Shown: in pieces, positions 23,790 through 31,483 of the stretch
How positions within the stretch are numbered: the stretch's first letter is position 1
Layout of the letters: every line of letters begins with the position of its first letter
Source: an uncultured Prevotella sp.
GTDB taxonomy: Bacteria; Bacteroidota; Bacteroidia; Bacteroidales; Bacteroidaceae
Length of the DNA stretch: 43,015 nt
NCBI GenBank assembly: GCA_900315035.1
Contig: OMXO01000018.1
Coordinates: 1 to 43,015 of the forward strand
Reading direction: 5' to 3'
Notes under the pieces: generated by a model
Database searches by the model: none
The model's input: only the letters and a program-made list of their open reading frames with translations
What the model was told of the DNA's origin: nothing
Translations under genes and position numbers: made by a program

Positions 23790-24408
23790 ATGCAATGTAA
23801 TTTATTTGTTCATTAATATATACTATGGTACCATCTTCTTGCATCACTGGAATATAACCATATGCAGCTAACTGGGCATTTAGAACCTCTTGTTGGCACT
23901 GTTCCAATTGCTTCTCTACATCCAGACGTTCTTGTTCTGCTTTGGCCATCAATGCATAAGCCTTGTCATAGTCGATTATGGTTGGATGCGACTTACGAAG
24001 GCTTCGTTTCTTGGGTTTCTTATGTACATCCTGTCGTTGCTCTTGGTGGATTGTGTCTGCATGCATTTCCTCATGAGTTATAACTGGCATCACCGAATCT
24101 GCTTGCTCAGCTTCATTCTCAGCCATGATTGGTTCTTTTCGGGAATGGCTTAGACTTCCCCATATCGTAAGTAGAACTATGACAGCCACTGCTGCAGCCA
24201 CGCTCCATCGCAACCATCTGTGCTTTGGCTGCTCTGCGGGCTTCATCGCCTCCAGTTCTGCAAACAGCAAGCGGTATTGCTCCCACTCTGTTGGTATATG
24301 GCTCTGAGCGAAGTACTGGCTCAGGATGTCTTCTTCCTCCAGTGTCGATATGCCCGCCATAAACTTGTTGAGCAATTCGTTTATATATTCTTTGGTGTAC
24401 TGTATCAT
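23779..24408 (-). CDS. Putative single-pass anti-sigma factor
   Basis: A 209-residue protein with a cytoplasmic N-terminal helical domain (about residues 1-62; YTKEYINELLNKFMAGISTLEEEDILSQYF), one transmembrane helix (about 67-84), and a charged periplasmic part with a coiled-coil-like stretch (AEQERLDVEKQLEQCQQEVLNAQ) and a short C-terminal hydrophobic segment. Position (overlapping the sigma-factor stop by 4 bases) and topology are those of an anti-sigma factor. The opening resembles the N-terminus of Bacteroidales sigma regulators, but no ZAS zinc motif (HxxxCxxC) is visible, so the call rests on context and layout. Confidence 0.65.
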   Translation of the reverse strand: MIQYTKEYINELLNKFMAGISTLEEEDILSQYFAQSHIPTEWEQYRLLFAELEAMKPAEQPKHRWLRWSVAAAVAVIVLLTIWGSLSHSRKEPIMAENEAEQADSVMPVITHEEMHADTIHQEQRQDVHKKPKKRSLRKSHPTIIDYDKAYALMAKAEQERLDVEKQLEQCQQEVLNAQLAAYGYIPVMQEDGTIVYINEQINYIAYEE

Positions 24409-24899
24409 AAGTTGTTCCTTCGTTTGATGTCTTCTAATAATGTTCGTCGTGCCCTTGCCAGCAAGGTGCTTACCGATGTGGTCTCGATACCAAGCAACTG
24501 GGCTATTTCCTCGTGACTCCGCCGTTCCACTTGTCGCATATATAATAAGGTACGTTGTGTGGTGGGCAGCTGCTGGAGTCTTGTTGCCAGCCAGACATCG
24601 TCTTCCTTCATCTCCAACTCATCGAGTGGACTTGTATTCAGACTGATAATCATGGACTCGTCCAACGTCTCTGAGGGCTTTCGTCGCTGATGGTTTCTCA
24701 GCATGTGCCTCGCCATCAGTGCAACGATAGCCTCTATCGAGCGGTATTGCTCCAGTTCGTCGTGCATCTGCCACAAGCGGAGCATTACATCCTGAGCGAT
24801 GTCTTCTGCTTCGTCTTTGCCCGCTCCGTAGCCGATGCAAACGCTGAGAGCTTTCTGCCGCCACGTGCGGGCTTGCTGTTCAAATGCTATTCTGTCCAT
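24405..24899 (-). CDS. ECF-type RNA polymerase sigma factor
   Basis: A 164-residue extracytoplasmic-function sigma factor. Region 2 is recognisable as DEAEDIAQDVMLRLWQ (about residues 30-45) and region 4 as RRSHEEIAQLLGIETTSVSTLLARARRTL (helix-turn-helix near the C-terminus). The ATG at 24899 gives the natural start MDRIAFEQQARTW; a GTG ten codons upstream is possible but overlaps the promoter region. It heads the four-gene operon sigma, anti-sigma, secreted protein, receptor-like outer-membrane protein. Autoregulation is usual for such operons, and the upstream DNA carries a non-consensus promoter (24919-24948). Confidence 0.9.
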   Translation of the reverse strand: MDRIAFEQQARTWRQKALSVCIGYGAGKDEAEDIAQDVMLRLWQMHDELEQYRSIEAIVALMARHMLRNHQRRKPSETLDESMIISLNTSPLDELEMKEDDVWLATRLQQLPTTQRTLLYMRQVERRSHEEIAQLLGIETTSVSTLLARARRTLLEDIKRRNNL

Positions 24900-24918
24900 G
24901 CTTTTATCTGCTGTACAC

Positions 24919-24948
24919 TTTATAGACACGTAAACTGGTCAATGTCAA
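24919..24948 (-). promoter_or_regulatory. Candidate atypical promoter of the sigma-factor operon
   Basis: On the minus strand TTGACA (24948-24943) and TATAAA (24924-24919) are separated by 18 bases, 20 bases before the ATG. This looks like a classic -35/-10 pair, and no TAnnTTTG box is present between the ATG and the neighbouring gene. It may instead be an ECF-dependent promoter that only resembles the E. coli consensus. Confidence 0.4.
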
Positions 24949-24974
24949 ACTTTATTTAATATTACTTAACCTTT

Positions 24975-25517
24975 TTACCAAACTTTCCAATTATCGATTT
25001 CCTTTATAATACGCTGTATAGCCTGTTCACATTCCTCGGGATAAGTTAGCGACTGTACGAACCAGAGTTTGCGATGCTTAACAAACTTAACGTGAAAGCA
25101 TCGGCCGGTTATTCGTCCATTATCATCGAAGATATGCCCTGAAAGTATGAAGAATCCATTACCTTTCTGCTGAGATGTTACATGAAAGTCTAAGGCATAT
25201 TTGGTCATAGCCTGTTCAAGTGTAAGATTCTCCGTGTTTTGTTCCGTAAATGCCGTCTGTACAATCTCGAGACTATCCTGCCAGAAACTAAAACGACAAC
25301 AACCTTTGTCTAAGAGGCTATCAGATGTTTGTTCAAAAAACGACGGATACCGTATGGTGTAATCGTAATCATCATCATGATACTCTCTCATATTTGTTAG
25401 TCTCATCGCACGCTCTAGTTTCTGTGATAAGAGTAAATCGTCTTCTTTCTCATAGACAGATACCCACATCATGACAACGATAAAAACTGACATTGATAGA
25501 AACAGAAATCTCTTCAT
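24975..25517 (-). CDS. Small membrane-anchored protein of unknown function
   Basis: A 180-residue protein. The ATG at 25517 (MKRFLFLSMSVFIVVMMWVSVYEKEDD) gives one N-terminal membrane anchor or uncleaved signal with the rest outside the cytoplasm; the longer frame to 25589 is rejected because a promoter lies between. The exported part is acidic, then alternates strands and helices (DYTIRYPSFFEQTSD, LTLEQAMTKYALDFHV, GNGFFILSGHIFD, HVKFVKHRKLWFVQSLTYPEE), a pattern like a small PsbP/lipoprotein-type domain in which hydrophobic strands end with a conserved W-F-V. No family recognised. It is directly downstream of the membrane winged-helix regulator and has its own promoter with an overlapping inverted repeat, so it may be that regulator's target. 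Confidence 0.75.
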   Translation of the reverse strand: MKRFLFLSMSVFIVVMMWVSVYEKEDDLLLSQKLERAMRLTNMREYHDDDYDYTIRYPSFFEQTSDSLLDKGCCRFSFWQDSLEIVQTAFTEQNTENLTLEQAMTKYALDFHVTSQQKGNGFFILSGHIFDDNGRITGRCFHVKFVKHRKLWFVQSLTYPEECEQAIQRIIKEIDNWKVW

Positions 25518-25546
25518 ACTTGTTTTTTCTGCAAAGGTATGAAGAG
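25510..25546. promoter_or_regulatory. -7 box and 10-bp inverted repeat before the 24975-25517 gene
   Basis: CTCTTCATAC (25510-25519) and GTATGAAGAG (25537-25546) are perfect inverted copies 17 bases apart. They flank a minus-strand -7 box TACCTTTG (25539-25532), and the left arm covers the start codon. Because the right arm lies upstream of the expected transcription start, an mRNA hairpin is unlikely and an operator is more natural. The nearby winged-helix protein is the obvious candidate binder. Confidence 0.5.
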
Positions 25547-25608
25547 ATTCGCTATTTGATGAATTATCTGCCTGACATTTGTCTGACAATTCGCTGACAG
25601 AAGGCTAA

Positions 25609-26283
25609 CTATCTGTGTTTCAGTTCGTAAGCGCGACCTCTGTCTGATTCGATCTTGAGTTCGGAATGTTCCTCGATGATGGGTTTCAGGCGACGGATCA
25701 GGGTGTATAGCGTATCGTTGGCATCGTCTTTCTTGGGCCAGAGGGTATCGCATATCTCAGTTTTCGTCAGCTGATGCGACTCGCTGCGAAAGAACATTTC
25801 CATCAGTTGCTGCTGCATGGGTGTCAACTTGACTTGCTTGCCCCTCGCATCGTAGAATCGGCCTTCAGCTTCAGAATAAGCCAAGCCGCCAAATGCCACG
25901 AGAGGCACTTGTTTGCGATATCGCCAGAAACAGTAGAGTCCCCAAAGCAGCGCCATTGTCCACAAGATGGAGGCAGGTCGCTGGTCTGACAGCGAGAAGA
26001 TGGTAGCCGCAGAGCACTTAGCCTCGCAGCGCAGTCCGTTCTGTCGGGTGGTCACTGCCAATATGGCATGACCTCGCAACTGTTCCATCTTCAAATAACT
26101 GTTGAAAGTGAGGATGGTGTCAGAACTGATCACGTCGCTTTGTTGTTCGGCCAGCGCTTTGTTCAGCGCGCATTCCATATCCTCAGCAACAATCCTTTCT
26201 GTTGCCCGAAAGCTGTTCAGGCTCGTCAGCCCCGATAACGCAATCAGGCCCAATAAGATCACGACTGCATATTTCTGTTTCAT
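25609..26283 (-). CDS. Membrane-embedded winged-helix transcriptional regulator
   Basis: A 224-residue protein with a transmembrane helix at about residues 5-22, an exported domain of about 80 residues (two Cys near 88-92), a second transmembrane helix (about 102-118), and a cytoplasmic C-terminal OmpR/PhoB-type winged helix (about 145-224; VKLTPMQQQLMEMFF, LTKTEICDTLWPKKDDANDTLYTLIRRLKPII). It thus looks like a one-component sensor, similar in principle to ToxR/CadC but with the DNA-binding domain at the C-terminus. The ATG at 26283 is chosen because MKQKYAVVILLGLIALSG opens the first helix; the frame extends upstream only into the previous gene. Signal and targets unknown. Confidence 0.82.
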   Translation of the reverse strand: MKQKYAVVILLGLIALSGLTSLNSFRATERIVAEDMECALNKALAEQQSDVISSDTILTFNSYLKMEQLRGHAILAVTTRQNGLRCEAKCSAATIFSLSDQRPASILWTMALLWGLYCFWRYRKQVPLVAFGGLAYSEAEGRFYDARGKQVKLTPMQQQLMEMFFRSESHQLTKTEICDTLWPKKDDANDTLYTLIRRLKPIIEEHSELKIESDRGRAYELKHR

Positions 26284-26311
26284 TTTCCACGCATGATTGA
26301 TAGTAACGCTG

Positions 26312-26977
26312 TTATTTGTATAGGGTGACTGTGCCACCGTCGCTTTGGCAATATTTCTTGAGAAGGTCTTGAATAAACAGCGCATTGGCATTGACGCGCT
26401 GCTCGTTTCCATCGTAGCCGTTGATGAGAACCACAAGGTGCGTTGTGCCTATCGTCATCTTTGTGCGCTCGTTGTCGCTGGTAGGTGTGCCGACACCTCC
26501 TTGGGCATCACGATAGACGGGCAGACCTGCTATGTTGAGCATGCCTCGCCCAATACCTTCATACGGTTCGCCCTCGCGACCTACGCCGAGGGTGAGCGTG
26601 TCGCCAACAAACTTGTCGGCATCAAAGCCACCGATACTGTAACCGAAGGCGATGCTGGCAAGATTGACAAGATCGACAAGCGTGTCAATCTGATAGAGTT
26701 CCTTGCCTTGAAGCATCCGACGGATAAGTTGTTCGCTGGCAGGTCGATAGCGCGAGGGGTCTTTGCCACACGCCTTATAGACACGCCGTGTGGCTGCGAT
26801 ACCTGGCAGCTCTTTGAGACTCTCTGTGGTGAGTTCCTGACGGAAACGAGCCTCAAGAGCATGTATCTCGTCCCAAAGGGCAGCGCAATAAGGTGTGTTA
26901 ACAACCTGGGCTTCAACCGCAGCACCGACAAAACTCGGACAAACGCTTTCTATTTCCTGAGATACGATAATGTTCAT
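26312..26977 (-). CDS. B3/B4 tRNA-binding-domain protein
   Basis: A 221-residue free-standing B3/B4 domain protein, related to the editing domain of phenylalanyl-tRNA synthetase beta chain (PheT). Typical features are LPGIAATRRVYKACGKDPSRYRPASEQLIRRML, VDLVNLASIAFGYSIGGFDADKF and the GIGRGMLNIAGLPVYRDAQGGVGTPTSDNERT core. Free-standing members are thought to edit or bind aminoacyl-tRNA or amino-acid-like substrates, but their function is poorly defined. It overlaps the inositol-phosphatase-like gene by 4 bases (ATGA), and the membrane regulator follows 28 bases later. Confidence 0.87.
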   Translation of the reverse strand: MNIIVSQEIESVCPSFVGAAVEAQVVNTPYCAALWDEIHALEARFRQELTTESLKELPGIAATRRVYKACGKDPSRYRPASEQLIRRMLQGKELYQIDTLVDLVNLASIAFGYSIGGFDADKFVGDTLTLGVGREGEPYEGIGRGMLNIAGLPVYRDAQGGVGTPTSDNERTKMTIGTTHLVVLINGYDGNEQRVNANALFIQDLLKKYCQSDGGTVTLYK

Positions 26978-27768
26978 GAGCAGTTAGCGATGGCGTTGAG
27001 GAAATCTTGTTGGATAAGCCCATTGGTGGCGACCACACTATTGCCTTGGGTAAAAGCTGTTGAGCCTGTATAGTCGGTAACAATGCCACCAGCCTCAATA
27101 ACGATGAGGCTACCGGCCATGTAGTCCCATTGGCCGATGTACTGTTCGGCATAACCGTCAAGACGGCCTGCTGCCACATTGCAAAGGGCCATCGCTGCGG
27201 AACCGCACATCCGTATGCTGGCGCAACGACCATAGAATGTGTCGATGAAATGTTTGGCGAGTGGTTTGTATGCATCGCTGTTATAAGGCAGTTGCAGACA
27301 AATGAGGGCATCTTCGATTTTCTGCTGACTCACCTGTAAAGGTTTACCATTCATGTAAGCCCCTCCGCCTTGCCAGGCATAGAAACACTCATCTGCACAG
27401 ATCTCATAGACAACACCGATGATAATTTGCGTGCCTTGCATAAGAGCGATACTGACAGCATAGGGAGCATACTGATGGATGAAGTTGGTGGTGCCGTCGA
27501 GAGGATCGATGACCCACACAAACTGTTCACTATCGTGACTGGCTGAACCTTCTTCAGTGATAAAGCCTGCCTCTGGCAACAATCGCCGCAGTTCAGCAAC
27601 GATGAGTGTCTCGGATCCTTTATCGACGTAGCTCACATAGTCGTGGGCATGTTTGCGCTCAACCTCCTGAAGTGAAAACTTCTTGCGCTCTTCACGAATA
27701 TAAGACCCTGCACTCTTTGCGATGTCGCAAACAGCCAGGGTCATGTCTTTCAATTCCGATGGGGCCAT
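26974..27768 (-). CDS. Inositol monophosphatase family protein
   Basis: A 264-residue Mg2+-dependent phosphatase of the IMPase/SuhB/CysQ superfamily. Metal-binding motifs are TEEGSASHDSEQFVWVIDPLDGTTNF (Glu and Asp-x-x-Asp-Gly) and, near the C-terminus, GQWDYMAGSLIVIEAGG. In bacteria the family includes inositol-1-phosphatases, 3'-phosphoadenosine phosphatases and sugar phosphatases; the substrate here cannot be told apart. The ATG at 27768 overlaps the previous stop (TGATG); one TTG codon further upstream was ignored. Confidence 0.92.
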   Translation of the reverse strand: MAPSELKDMTLAVCDIAKSAGSYIREERKKFSLQEVERKHAHDYVSYVDKGSETLIVAELRRLLPEAGFITEEGSASHDSEQFVWVIDPLDGTTNFIHQYAPYAVSIALMQGTQIIIGVVYEICADECFYAWQGGGAYMNGKPLQVSQQKIEDALICLQLPYNSDAYKPLAKHFIDTFYGRCASIRMCGSAAMALCNVAAGRLDGYAEQYIGQWDYMAGSLIVIEAGGIVTDYTGSTAFTQGNSVVATNGLIQQDFLNAIANCS

Positions 27769-28334
27769 CAATCGTCTGGATTACGCTTGTAGTGGAACTC
27801 CTGGATATTGGGATTAGAACCGAGATCGGTGTCGGGAATTACACCCCGTTGTATGATCTTCTGGTTGTAACCTTTATGCATAGGTCCGACATTGAGAAGA
27901 ATGTCTTCGAATGTGACGGTCGGGAACACCAAGCCAAAGCCTCCGATACCAACGCGGATACCCTGAGGATGCATGTTGTTGAAAAGGTAGGATGTGGTGT
28001 AGAGGGAGTGGTGATAGATCTCCATGCGGTTCAGCGCTCTGTACGATTGAATGAGGTCAGGGAAGATCTTGGTGGTGTCAGCCTTGGTAAAGGTGTGACC
28101 CAAGTTGTTGACGTAGTCGTCAATCTTGTCTCCCTGAATGCTGTCATTCTCTTCCAGACATTGCATGACATTATCTTCCATCTCCACAGCCATCTCTTGT
28201 TCTGTTGGGTTTGTGAAATAGGCGATGGCCAGGATGAGAATGAGAATGCCACCCAAGATGGTCAGTTTTCCTAAGCAACTGTGAAAGAATGCATCTTTGA
28301 CAGTCTCCTGGTTGCGGTAGTTGATTTGGCTCAT
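27768..28334 (-). CDS. Unknown single-pass membrane protein between folE and the phosphatase
   Basis: A 188-residue protein with a short cytoplasmic N-terminus (MSQINYRNQETVKDAFFHSCLGK), one transmembrane helix (about residues 24-42), and an extracytoplasmic domain with an acidic helical first half (EQEMAVEMEDNVMQCLEENDSIQGDKID) and a Gly-rich second half (HPQGIRVGIGGFGLVFPTVTFEDILLN). It ends in a polar tail (HYKRNPDD). No family was recognised with confidence. It lies 6 bases after folE and its stop overlaps the next ATG, so it is a genuine operon member. Confidence 0.75.
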   Translation of the reverse strand: MSQINYRNQETVKDAFFHSCLGKLTILGGILILILAIAYFTNPTEQEMAVEMEDNVMQCLEENDSIQGDKIDDYVNNLGHTFTKADTTKIFPDLIQSYRALNRMEIYHHSLYTTSYLFNNMHPQGIRVGIGGFGLVFPTVTFEDILLNVGPMHKGYNQKIIQRGVIPDTDLGSNPNIQEFHYKRNPDD

Positions 28335-28340
28335 AATGGT

Positions 28341-28928
28341 TTAAATTTGATTATTATGTATTAAGTTCATGAATTCTTGACGGGTTTTTGCCTGGTTGAA
28401 GGCACCGCTGAAATCGCTTGTAGTGGTGATACTGTTCTGTTTCTCAATGCCGCGCATTTGCATGCACATATGCTTGGCCTCAATGACCACCATGACACCG
28501 AGAGGCTTCAGGGTATCCTGGATACAGTCTTTGATTTGCTGGGTCATGCGCTCCTGCACTTGCAGACGATGGGCATATATATCCACAACGCGGGCAATTT
28601 TTGACAGTCCGGTAATATAGCCGTTGGGGATATAGGCCACGTGAGCCTTGCCGTAGAAGGGGAGCATGTGGTGTTCGCACAGGGAGAAGAAGTCGATATC
28701 CTTTACGATGACCATCTGCGAGTAGTCTTCCCGGAACAGAGCGTCTGTGAGCACCTTGTGGGCATCCATCTGATAGCCTCGGGTCAGAGTCTGCATGGCT
28801 TTGGCCACACGCATAGGGGTCTTCACCAGCCCTTCACGATTGGTGTCTTCTCCCAACAGCGTGAGTATCTCCTTGTAGTTGGCGGCCAGTTCTTCAAGCC
28901 CTTCCCGGTATTGTGGTTCTTCTGTCAT
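28341..28928 (-). CDS. folE: GTP cyclohydrolase I
   Basis: A 195-residue type I GTP cyclohydrolase, which makes 7,8-dihydroneopterin triphosphate for folate. Diagnostic segments are [22 protein letters not shown], the zinc region [20 protein letters not shown] (Cys and His ligands), [26 protein letters not shown] and the second Cys in [18 protein letters not shown]. The ATG at 28928 follows the preceding SPOR-gene stop by 10 bases; the longer frame to 29006 would start inside that gene. Length is slightly short of the E. coli enzyme but all core motifs are present. Confidence 0.95.
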   Translation of the reverse strand: MTEEPQYREGLEELAANYKEILTLLGEDTNREGLVKTPMRVAKAMQTLTRGYQMDAHKVLTDALFREDYSQMVIVKDIDFFSLCEHHMLPFYGKAHVAYIPNGYITGLSKIARVVDIYAHRLQVQERMTQQIKDCIQDTLKPLGVMVVIEAKHMCMQMRGIEKQNSITTTSDFSGAFNQAKTRQEFMNLIHNNQI

Positions 28929-28938
28929 GTGTCGTGGT

Positions 28939-29544
28939 TTATGGATATTGAACAGTGATCTTTCCTTTGACGATGATGGCCGACTGGTAACCGAGCTGCT
29001 TAACATTTCTCAGTACCTCGTGGGCTTCCTCGTAGGTGCGATAGTTGCCCATACGGCAGATCCACCGAGGGGAATAGAAATGAACATAGACAGGCGTGCC
29101 AGGGTAGAGCGTTTTGATCTCGTCACCGATCTTCTCGGCCTTCAGTCTGTCGCTGCGCGAGTTACCGCCGGCAAAGACCTGCACACGGAACCCGTTGATC
29201 TTATAGCCCTTCATCAGCTTCTTTCGGGTGTCGATAGTGTCGGGCGCAACGGTTGTCGTCTCAGTCTTGATTGTCGTCTCAGTCTTATTTGTCGTGGTCA
29301 GCCGTTCTGGCTTTTCTTGATGGTTTGTAGCAGTAGTGTTGTTTTCTGTCTGTTTTTGAGGAACCGTTGGGACTGTCAAGCCGGTTTTGCCGTTCACGAG
29401 ATCGTCGATGGCTTTCTCCTGAGTAATGGTTACTTTGCCTTCACCGCTATTGCTCTGTTGGATTCTCTGGGTGAAAACAGATTGTGCATCGACTGCTGTG
29501 ATGCAGCCGACACACAATATGCATATGATGAGTAGTTGTCTCAC
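28939..29544 (-). CDS. Secreted SPOR-domain protein
   Basis: A 201-residue exported protein: signal peptide [21 protein letters not shown], a low-complexity Thr/Lys/Glu-rich linker (about residues 60-115), then a C-terminal SPOR domain (about 120-195; [58 protein letters not shown]). SPOR domains bind septal peptidoglycan lacking stem peptides, so the protein is probably periplasmic and linked to cell division or wall turnover. A Cys near residue 14 sits in GCIT, but the peptide looks SPI rather than SPII. It lies between the triosephosphate isomerase fusion and folE. Confidence 0.9.
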   Translation of the reverse strand: MRQLLIICILCVGCITAVDAQSVFTQRIQQSNSGEGKVTITQEKAIDDLVNGKTGLTVPTVPQKQTENNTTATNHQEKPERLTTTNKTETTIKTETTTVAPDTIDTRKKLMKGYKINGFRVQVFAGGNSRSDRLKAEKIGDEIKTLYPGTPVYVHFYSPRWICRMGNYRTYEEAHEVLRNVKQLGYQSAIIVKGKITVQYP

Positions 29545-29548
29545 TGTC

Positions 29549-31483
29549 TTACTTCTTCCAAGCGTCGATAATACCCTTGAAGTCAGCAGCCTTCAGTGAA
29601 GCACCACCAATCAGACCACCGTCAATGTCGGGCTTAGCAAACAGTTCAGGAGCATTGCTGGCCTTGCAGCTACCACCATAGAGGATTGTTGTATCGTCGG
29701 CAACAGCCTGACCATACTTCTCGGCGATGATAGAACGGATGTAAGCGTGGATTTCCTCAGCCTGCTCAGCAGTAGCGGTCTTACCGGTACCGATGGCCCA
29801 GATGGGCTCGTAGGCGATAACGATCTTGCGGAAGTCTTCTTCTGAGAGATTGAATACTGATCCCTCGAGCTCGGCCTTTACAACCTCGTTCTGCTTGCCG
29901 GCCTCGCGCTCTTCCAGGCTCTCACCGATGCAGAAGATAACCTTCAGATCGTTCTTCTGAGCCAGAAGCACCTTCTCCTTCAGAATCTCGGGAGTCTCTT
30001 TGTAGTACTCGCGACGCTCTGAGTGACCCAGAATCACGTACTGAGCACCAGTGCTCTTTACCATCTCGGCACTTACCTCACCGGTAAAAGCGCCCTTCTC
30101 CTTGTCTGCGCAGTTCTCAGCACCCAGACCGATGATGTCCTGGTCGAGAAACTGTGCGATAGAAGCGAGGTGAATGAATGGTGTGCAGATAACCACACCG
30201 CAGTTGGGCTTGTCAGCCTTCAATGTCTCGTTAAGCTCCTTTGCAAGAGCAATACCATCCTGGAGATTCATGTTCATCTTCCAGTTTCCTGCTACAATTT
30301 TCTTTCTCATAATTTTATCTTCTTTATTGATTAAAGGGTTATTATTCTTTTTATTTTTGCGAATCCATTTGCTCCATGCCCACAGACGGTCGGCAATGGT
30401 GAGGAGTACCAATGGCAACACGAACCATGTGAGGATCCATAGAATCTTAGTGACGACAGTCTCTGTGGGCAACTGTCCTAACTCGGACTCCTCCAAGGGC
30501 TTGCTCAGCTCTGTCTCAGTGGGCAGAGCATTGTGGCTCCATTTGCGGATGACGACTCCATCTTTAAGCAACAGCAGCCCGGGGTTTGCGCGGATGATAG
30601 TCTTCAGCGTCGTCTCATCGGTGTTACAGAAGGGATATTCTGCTCCGGTGATATCTTGCCAACGGGTAATGCCGTTGCGAGTGCTGGCTGTCAGACAATA
30701 GAATGGGTATTTGTTGTCCAGACTATACTCATAGATGCTGTTCAATACATCGAATTCCGAATCGTCTGCCTGCTCCAGATGAGGCGCCACCAAAAGGAAG
30801 GTGTAGCCTCCTGTCGTCAGCACCTGTTCGGTGATATCCTCACCATCGTCCGTACTCTCGATGAAGAACTCGCTATAGGGGGAGTCCTGACCTTCCATCA
30901 TTTTCAGCCAACCGCTTTTCAGGTCAGCACCGATATGATAGGGGCGGAAGTCGAACTGGGGCAGGGTGTAGAGGCTCCGTCCTGCAATGATAAGCAGGAT
31001 GAATACAGCAGAGTAGTTCATTACAATCCACTGGTTGGATTCGCCGATGAGCCGTGGCATGGCCAACGGATAGCGCTGTACAAGTATCGCCGCTGCCAGC
31101 AGAACGATATTCTTCCAGAAGGTCTGCCAGTTGGTAAGCACCAGGGCATCGCCGAAACAGCCGCAGTCGCTGACAGGATCTGCTATGGCCACCCATAAGG
31201 TAAGCAGCGTCATGCCCGCCATGAGTACCAGTGTGATTTTTGATACCAGACGCCTGCGGATGGCGAAGAGCAGACAGATGCCGAGGATGAATTCTGTCGC
31301 CGACAGCACCACCGAAGAGGTCAGCGTAAGGGCATCAGGCACGTAACGCGCTAAGCCCATTGCCGCGAGATAGTCGTGTATCTTGTATTGTGTTCCCAGC
31401 GGATCGACAGCCTTGACAAATCCCGAGAGGATAAATGTCACAGCCATCAGCAGCCGGGCGATATTTACGGCTATTCTCTTCAC
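29549..31483 (-). CDS. tpiA: DoxX/MauE-like membrane protein fused in frame to triosephosphate isomerase
   Basis: One uninterrupted 644-codon frame. Residues 1 to about 185 are a DoxX/MauE-like membrane domain with a CGCFG motif ([10 protein letters not shown]). Residues about 190-340 are an extracytoplasmic, apparently thioredoxin-like region without an obvious CxxC. A further membrane helix follows (about 350-370, [17 protein letters not shown]), then a positively charged segment (KWIRKNKK) and an Asn/Lys linker ([12 protein letters not shown]). Residues 392-644 are a full triosephosphate isomerase: Lys402 in GNWKMN, the His in [11 protein letters not shown], the catalytic Glu in [15 protein letters not shown] and the phosphate loop [10 protein letters not shown]. 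Related genomes usually carry separate adjacent genes. An internal start at 30310 would yield a free 253-residue enzyme, so both products are possible. The positive-inside rule puts the isomerase in the cytoplasm. Confidence 0.85.
   Translation of the reverse strand: MKRIAVNIARLLMAVTFILSGFVKAVDPLGTQYKIHDYLAAMGLARYVPDALTLTSSVVLSATEFILGICLLFAIRRRLVSKITLVLMAGMTLLTLWVAIADPVSDCGCFGDALVLTNWQTFWKNIVLLAAAILVQRYPLAMPRLIGESNQWIVMNYSAVFILLIIAGRSLYTLPQFDFRPYHIGADLKSGWLKMMEGQDSPYSEFFIESTDDGEDITEQVLTTGGYTFLLVAPHLEQADDSEFDVLNSIYEYSLDNKYPFYCLTASTRNGITRWQDITGAEYPFCNTDETTLKTIIRANPGLLLLKDGVVIRKWSHNALPTETELSKPLEESELGQLPTETVVTKILWILTWFVLPLVLLTIADRLWAWSKWIRKNKKNNNPLINKEDKIMRKKIVAGNWKMNMNLQDGIALAKELNETLKADKPNCGVVICTPFIHLASIAQFLDQDIIGLGAENCADKEKGAFTGEVSAEMVKSTGAQYVILGHSERREYYKETPEILKEKVLLAQKNDLKVIFCIGESLEEREAGKQNEVVKAELEGSVFNLSEEDFRKIVIAYEPIWAIGTGKTATAEQAEEIHAYIRSIIAEKYGQAVADDTTILYGGSCKASNAPELFAKPDIDGGLIGGASLKAADFKGIIDAWKK

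Noticed and set aside
26345-27073. A 242-codon open frame on the plus strand
   Set aside because: It lies wholly antisense to the B3/B4 and inositol-phosphatase-like genes, whose motifs are clear; its translation shows no family features.
27606-28274. A 222-codon plus-strand open frame
   Set aside because: Antisense to the phosphatase and the 188-residue membrane protein, with no recognisable domain.
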